A stretch of DNA of 64,000 nt from Gordonia sp. ABSL11-1 (lineage in GTDB: Bacteria; Actinomycetota; Actinomycetes; Mycobacteriales; Mycobacteriaceae). Positions 60,094 through 64,000 of this stretch are shown piece after piece. The first letter of the stretch is position 1. Every line of letters begins with the position of its first letter. The stretch is from NCBI RefSeq assembly GCF_030315685.1, contig NZ_JASXSI010000013.1:1-64000 (forward strand), read 5' to 3'. The notes below the pieces were generated by a model. That model ran no database searches and was not told the origin of the DNA. It saw only the letters and a program-made list of their open reading frames with translations. Made by a program: the position numbers and the translations under genes.

Positions 60094-61602
60094 TCAGGCC
60101 CGGGCAGGTGTGGCAGGTGCGCGCCCGAAGACCATCGAGTCCTCGACGTCGTCGAGACGGTGATCGATGGCGTCGCGGTAATAGTTGTGCCGCACCCGCC
60201 AGTGGCCGTGCGTCCCCGACTTCGGCAGCGCCTCCGGGGCGCGCTCCACATATCCGGCCTTGAGATCCCAGAGCGGTTGCGCCGACATCGATTCCGCGCC
60301 GAGGTGCGGATAGGCGTGCGTGTATCCGTGGGAGCGCATGTACCGCAGGAGCTTCGCGACCGCGCGCGCCGTCATGTCGGCGCGCAGCGTCCACGATGCG
60401 TTCGTGTAACCCACCGACCATGCGAGATTCGGGACGTCTTCGAGAAGGTGGCTCTTGAACACGAACCGGTCGTGCGGTTTGACCTCGGCGTCGTCGACGC
60501 GAATCCGGATGCCGCCGAACGCCTGTAGCTGCATTCCGGTGGCGGTCACGATGAGGTCGGCGTCGAGATGACGTCCAGATGCCAGGGTGATGCCGGTGGC
60601 GTCGAAGCGATCGATGTGGTCGGTGACCATCTCGACGGTGCCGACGGTGATCTGGGCGAACAGATCCCCGTCGGGAACCATGCACATGCGCTGATCCCAC
60701 GGGTCATACGTCGGGTTGAAGTGCACATCCACCGGATAGCCCTCGGGGAGCTCCTTGCGGACACCCGCCGTGAGCAGCTTGCGACCGATCTTCGGGAACC
60801 GATGCAATCCGTGCACCATCGCCGCTGTCTGCGCGGCGTAGCGCGTGCGGATCACCTGATGTGCGGCGCGCGCCGGCAGCAGCTTCCGAATCCACGGATT
60901 GACCTTCTGCTCCTGTGACATCGACGCGACGTAGGTCGGCGAGCGCTGCAACATGACGACATGACCGGCCGTCTCGGCGAGGGACGGGATGAGGCTGACC
61001 GACGTGGCGCCGCTGCCGATCACCACGATCCGCTTACCGGAGTGATCGAGATCCTCCGGCCACGCCTGCGGATGCACGATGCGGCCCTCGAAGTCGTCGA
61101 GGCCGGGGAACTGCGGTGTGTACGGCTCGTCGTAGTCGTAGTATCCGGTCGCGAAGTAGACGAACCGACACCGCAGTGTGTGCTCCGTGCCGTCCACCGT
61201 CGACGTGATGGTCCAGGTATCCGACCCGGAATCCCAGTTCGCGGTCTGGACGTACTGGCCGAACCGGATGTGGTCGTCGATGCCGTGTTTCGCGGCGGTC
61301 GTCTCGACGTAGTCGCGGATCGCGGAACCGGAGGCCAGTGCCTCGGGCCGCTTCCATGGCTCGAACGGGAAGCTCAGGGTGTAGATGTCGCTGTCCGACC
61401 GAATCCCGGGATAGCGGAACAGGTCCCACGTCCCGCCGACGCGTTCGCGCCGTTCCAGGATCAGAAAGCGCAGCGCTGGGTTCTCGCTGCGGAGCCGGTA
61501 GGCGGCGTCGATCCCCGACAGTCCCGCCCCGATGATGATCACGTCGTGGAGTGTGTCGTCGTCCGCCGACGACTTCGCGACAGTCGAATCAGTGTCACTC
61601 AT
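60094..61602 (-). CDS. Baeyer-Villiger flavin monooxygenase, EthA-like
   Basis: 502 aa from ATG 61602 with GAGGAGG upstream. FAD site 'DVIIIGAGLSGIDAAYRLRS', 'ERVGGTWDLFRYPGIRSDSD', complete fingerprint 'FEGRIVHPQAWPEDLDHSG' (FxGxxxHxxxWP), NADPH site 'IVVIGSGATSVSLIPSL'. The RYPGIRSDSD stretch is typical of EthA-group enzymes. Oxidises ketones or thioamides. Divergent from a TetR gene, as ethA is from ethR in mycobacteria. Adjacent stop to stop with the sulfite-oxidase-like gene. Confidence 0.92.
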   Translation of the reverse strand: MSDTDSTVAKSSADDDTLHDVIIIGAGLSGIDAAYRLRSENPALRFLILERRERVGGTWDLFRYPGIRSDSDIYTLSFPFEPWKRPEALASGSAIRDYVETTAAKHGIDDHIRFGQYVQTANWDSGSDTWTITSTVDGTEHTLRCRFVYFATGYYDYDEPYTPQFPGLDDFEGRIVHPQAWPEDLDHSGKRIVVIGSGATSVSLIPSLAETAGHVVMLQRSPTYVASMSQEQKVNPWIRKLLPARAAHQVIRTRYAAQTAAMVHGLHRFPKIGRKLLTAGVRKELPEGYPVDVHFNPTYDPWDQRMCMVPDGDLFAQITVGTVEMVTDHIDRFDATGITLASGRHLDADLIVTATGMQLQAFGGIRIRVDDAEVKPHDRFVFKSHLLEDVPNLAWSVGYTNASWTLRADMTARAVAKLLRYMRSHGYTHAYPHLGAESMSAQPLWDLKAGYVERAPEALPKSGTHGHWRVRHNYYRDAIDHRLDDVEDSMVFGRAPATPARA

Positions 61603-61943
61603 CCGGGAACCTCCTCGTCGAGTTCCGTCAATCACTCACGTAGGCAGTTACCTTCGTGACCGCGCGCTGGTGACGCTGTGTCCCTCGTCGATGGAAGCCG
61701 GTGCCGGTCCGATCGTCTGCCGGGGACAGTCCGTCGATCGGAGCCCGCTGTGGCAACCGTAGTTCGTCGAGGCCGGGTTGTGCGGGAAAACCGGGCCCCC
61801 GAAACCGTCCCCGAGAACCCGCCCCCGGAAAGCGCCCGACAGGGGGCGCGCGTCGACACCACGTCCACGCCGAGAGTGCTGCTGGCGCATCTCCGGGGCG
61901 GTTTCCCGAAAGAGCGCGCGTTGCGGCGTCGGCGATGCACCGC

Positions 61944-61978
61944 CGCTGTCGTGCGGCCCCGACCACTGCACGACAGCG
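61944..61978. repeat. 11-base inverted repeat in the divergent spacer
   Basis: CGCTGTCGTGC (61944-61954) and GCACGACAGCG (61968-61978), perfect. Could be a second regulator site or an RNA hairpin in the monooxygenase leader. Confidence 0.5.
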
Positions 61979-62024
61979 AGCTCACATCACCACCGCTCCG
62001 CATCGCCACGGCTTCGCCACGAAG

Positions 62025-62042
62025 TGCGACATCACTGTTGCA
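62025..62042. promoter_or_regulatory. Operator-like palindrome before the TetR gene
   Basis: TGCGACA-TCAC-TGTTGCA, 7-base arms with one mismatch, 14 bases before GTG 62057. It covers the ATG at 62042, which favours the GTG as the true start and suggests autorepression. Confidence 0.55.
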
Positions 62043-62056
62043 TGTACGCTAGGCCG

Positions 62057-62620
62057 GTGACGGTCGCCGCGCAAGTACGAGCAGACGTGGAGCGCAATCG
62101 GGCCGCCATCATCGCGGGCGCGACCGGCCTGCTGGGGCAGTCACCGAATGCGTCGATGCGGCAGATCGCCGAAGCGTCCGGCGTCAATCGGGCGACGTTG
62201 TATCGACACTTCACGAACCGGGAACAGTTGCTCACGGCGCTGCACGAAGAGGCCGTCGAGGCGGCGGCCGCGCTTGGGCGGGCCCTGCCGGCGGTAGGGC
62301 CGGTCGTGACGGCACTCGGCGCCTACCTCGACGATGCGATCACGATCGGTGAGCGCTACCGGTTCATCCTCATGTATCGGCGTACGGACCCGGCGATGTT
62401 CGAGGCGGAGGCCCGCGCGAGTGCCCCTGTCGTCAAGGCGATTCGCAGGGGGCAGAAACGCGGCGAGATCGACCGGCGCCTCGACCCGGTGTTCGTGGCA
62501 GGCCAGTTCACCATGCTCGTGATCGGCGCCGTCGGATTGGTGGAACGTGGGGCGATGACGCTCGATGATGCGCGAGTGCAGGCGCAACTGGCGTTCAGAA
62601 ACGCCATCGTCCCGAGATGA
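62057..62620 (+). CDS. TetR-family regulator, EthR-like by position
   Basis: 187 aa from GTG 62057 (ATG 62042 would add five residues). HTH 'SMRQIAEASGVNRATLYRHF' (about 34-53), then a helical ligand domain. It faces the EthA-like monooxygenase across 454 bases holding palindromes, so it likely controls that gene and itself. Ligand unknown. Confidence 0.85.
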   Translation: MTVAAQVRADVERNRAAIIAGATGLLGQSPNASMRQIAEASGVNRATLYRHFTNREQLLTALHEEAVEAAAALGRALPAVGPVVTALGAYLDDAITIGERYRFILMYRRTDPAMFEAEARASAPVVKAIRRGQKRGEIDRRLDPVFVAGQFTMLVIGAVGLVERGAMTLDDARVQAQLAFRNAIVPR

Positions 62621-62719
62621 GCCCCCGGCTTCACCGACTCGCTTCCACCGCCCTGCCGATCGTGCAACACTTGTTGTCAGATCTGAACGTCACCGTCCCA
62701 CAGCCCAGGGAGAGTGCAC

Positions 62720-64000
62720 ATGCGGGAGGACAAGGTCACCTATTGCCGGATCTGTGAGCCGCTGTGCGGTCTCATCGCGACGGTCGAGGACGACGAACTC
62801 GTCGCGCTGCGCCCAGACCGGGATCATCCGTTGTCGAAGGGATTCGCCTGCCCGAAGGGCATCGCTTTCACCGAGATCGTCAACGATCCCGATCGCGTCC
62901 TGCATCCGTTGCGCCGTACCGCCGACGGCGACTTCGAGCAGGTGTCGTGGGATGCCGCACTCGCGGACATCGGTGAACGGTTACGCGCCGTTCATCGCCG
63001 CCACGGGAGCTCCGGAATCGGTTGGTACTTCGGCAATCCGGCGACCTTCTCGACGGGCCACACGATCTGGGCGGCGGTCTTCATGGCGCTGCTGGGCTCC
63101 CCACACGTGTACTCGGCCGGATCTCAGGACGTCAACAATCGCTTCGTGGCGAGTCACTTCCTCTACGGGAACCCGGTCGCGGCCCCCATTCCCGACATCA
63201 ACCGGACCGACCTCCTCGTCGTCATCGGAGCGAACCCGGTGGTCTCGCACGGCAGCGTGATGAGTTCGCCACGAATCCGGGAGGGACTCAACGCGATCAC
63301 CGCGCGTGGCGGGCGGGTGCTCGTCGTCGACCCGCGGCGTACCGAGACCGCCCGCGAACACGAGTGGTTGCCGATCGTCCCCGACACCGACGCCCTGTTC
63401 CTGTTGTCCCTGCTGCACGTGATGTTCGACGAGGGGTTGGTCGACGAGAAGCGGCTCCGTCGGCAGGCGTCCGGGGTGGACACGATCGAACACGTCGTCG
63501 CCGGGTACTCACCGGAGTCGATGGCGTCGCGCACGGACGTGCCCGCCGAGGTGGTGCGTGAACTCGCGCGATCACTGGTCCGGACCGAACGGGCGGCCGT
63601 CTACGGGCGTGTCGGAACGTGTCTGGGCCGCACCGGAACCCTGACGACCGCCTTGCTCGACACGGTGAATCTGGTCGCCGGCAATCTCGACGTCGTCGGC
63701 GGTGCGATGTTCGGCGATCTCGGCATCCCCGGCCAACGGCTGGGAGTGTCCGCACTGCAGCGGGTCTCGGGATTCACGTGGTCCGGTCGGCGGAGTCGGG
63801 TCGGGGATCTGCCGCAGGTACTCGGCACCGCCCCGGCATCGGTGATGGCCAAGGAGATCGAGACCGCGGGTGACGGACAACTGCACGCGCTGTTCGTCAG
63901 TGCGGGAAATCCGGTGTTGTCGGTGCCGAACGGGGCGGAATTGAGCTCTGCCCTCGACGATCTCGACTTGATGGTGTCGCTGGACATCTACCGGAACGAG
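62720..64000 (+). CDS. Molybdopterin oxidoreductase, 3'-truncated by the window
   Basis: First 427 codons present, frame open at the right edge. N-terminal 4Fe-4S site 'TYCRICEPLCGLIATVEDDE' with a further Cys in 'KGFACPKG', then the molybdopterin domain 'WYFGNPATFSTGHTIW', 'VIGANPVVSHGSVM', 'RGGRVLVVDPRRTETAREHE', 'YGRVGTCLGRTGT', 'VNLVAGNLDVVGGAMF'. Member of the DMSO-reductase family (formate dehydrogenase/assimilatory nitrate reductase-like); no Tat signal, so cytosolic. Substrate cannot be told from this part. Confidence 0.9.
   Translation, partial: MREDKVTYCRICEPLCGLIATVEDDELVALRPDRDHPLSKGFACPKGIAFTEIVNDPDRVLHPLRRTADGDFEQVSWDAALADIGERLRAVHRRHGSSGIGWYFGNPATFSTGHTIWAAVFMALLGSPHVYSAGSQDVNNRFVASHFLYGNPVAAPIPDINRTDLLVVIGANPVVSHGSVMSSPRIREGLNAITARGGRVLVVDPRRTETAREHEWLPIVPDTDALFLLSLLHVMFDEGLVDEKRLRRQASGVDTIEHVVAGYSPESMASRTDVPAEVVRELARSLVRTERAAVYGRVGTCLGRTGTLTTALLDTVNLVAGNLDVVGGAMFGDLGIPGQRLGVSALQRVSGFTWSGRRSRVGDLPQVLGTAPASVMAKEIETAGDGQLHALFVSAGNPVLSVPNGAELSSALDDLDLMVSLDIYRNE

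Larger units (their letters stand above)
61603..62056. other. Divergent spacer between EthA-like and TetR genes
   Basis: 454 bases with no credible gene; several long frames exist only because of high GC. It contains an 11-base perfect inverted repeat CGCTGTCGTGC / GCACGACAGCG (61944-61978, 13-base centre) and the operator-like palindrome at 62025-62042. The left part (about 61610-61680) is less GC-rich and may hold the monooxygenase promoter. Confidence 0.5.

Noticed and set aside
61648-62009. Several overlapping frames in the EthA-TetR spacer
   Set aside because: All are high-GC chance frames with proline/arginine-rich products and no start signals.
1-64000. tRNA, rRNA or CRISPR array
   Set aside because: No cloverleaf-like or rRNA-like stretch and no regularly spaced direct repeats were found on reading.

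Overview
The window is high-GC actinobacterial chromosome and looks like a mycolic-acid genus, with Gordonia or a close relative the best guess. Supporting signs are: DUF222/HNH proteins present three times, LppP/LprE-type secreted proteins, type VII (ESX) secretion substrates, a DesA3-type desaturase with its own reductase, an F420-type LLM oxidoreductase, an MPT70/MPT83-like fasciclin lipoprotein and EthA/MymA-like Baeyer-Villiger monooxygenases. No rRNA, tRNA or CRISPR array was seen. The first and last genes (DUF222/HNH and a molybdopterin oxidoreductase) run off the window.

Layout. 1-4.3 kb: end of an HNH protein, then a run of small exported proteins. 4.4-8.3 kb: DUF2200, a tripeptidyl-aminopeptidase-like lipoprotein, and a TetR gene with a double palindromic operator. 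8.3-10.75 kb (minus): an ESX-substrate cassette whose effector gene is cut by one in-frame TAA. 10.9-14.6 kb: an ADP-ribosylglycohydrolase/phosphatase fusion and a VWA protein facing an NrtR-like regulator. 15.0-22.9 kb: an eight-gene operon for poly-gamma-glutamate (PgsB, a duplicated PgsC, PgsA, a putative hydrolase). Three sensory/membrane genes precede the synthase; together they resemble PelD split into parts (a GAF protein, then a four-TM protein with a degenerate GGDEF domain that keeps the RxxD c-di-GMP site). 23.5-26.8 kb: Fic protein, exported protein, structured leader plus hydrolase. 26.8-32.1 kb: MerR regulator facing a lipR/SDR/ferritin-like/monooxygenase operon like the mymA region of mycobacteria. 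32-39.9 kb: DNA glycosylase, a deleted DUF4234 gene, exported proteins, ketopantoate reductase, MarR, LLM oxidoreductase, HNH. 39.9-47.4 kb: a large AfsR/SARP regulator, methyltransferase, remnants of two dehydrogenase genes, a lipase-like lipoprotein, PAP2. 47.6-50 kb: ferredoxin reductase and fatty-acid desaturase behind a perfect palindrome. 50-54.7 kb: third HNH gene, an IS481-type relic, formamidase and an FmdB-like protein. 54.9-57.5 kb: a secreted nuclease-toxin-like protein with a putative immunity gene, and two unknown genes. 57.7-60.1 kb: fasciclin lipoprotein and sulfite-oxidase-like membrane protein, divergent from two identical SigK-like promoters. 60.1-62.6 kb: an EthA/EthR-like pair. 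62.7 kb to the end: molybdopterin oxidoreductase.

The most promising unusual system is the poly-gamma-glutamate operon with a PelD-like, probably c-di-GMP-sensing module. Next are the two contact- or secretion-dependent toxin-like loci (ESX cassette at 8-10.7 kb and nuclease/immunity pair at 55-56.6 kb) and the paired SigK-like promoters. Several genes are broken (ESX effector, the last gene of the polymer operon, DUF4234, two dehydrogenases, IS481 transposase); for some of these a sequencing error cannot be excluded.
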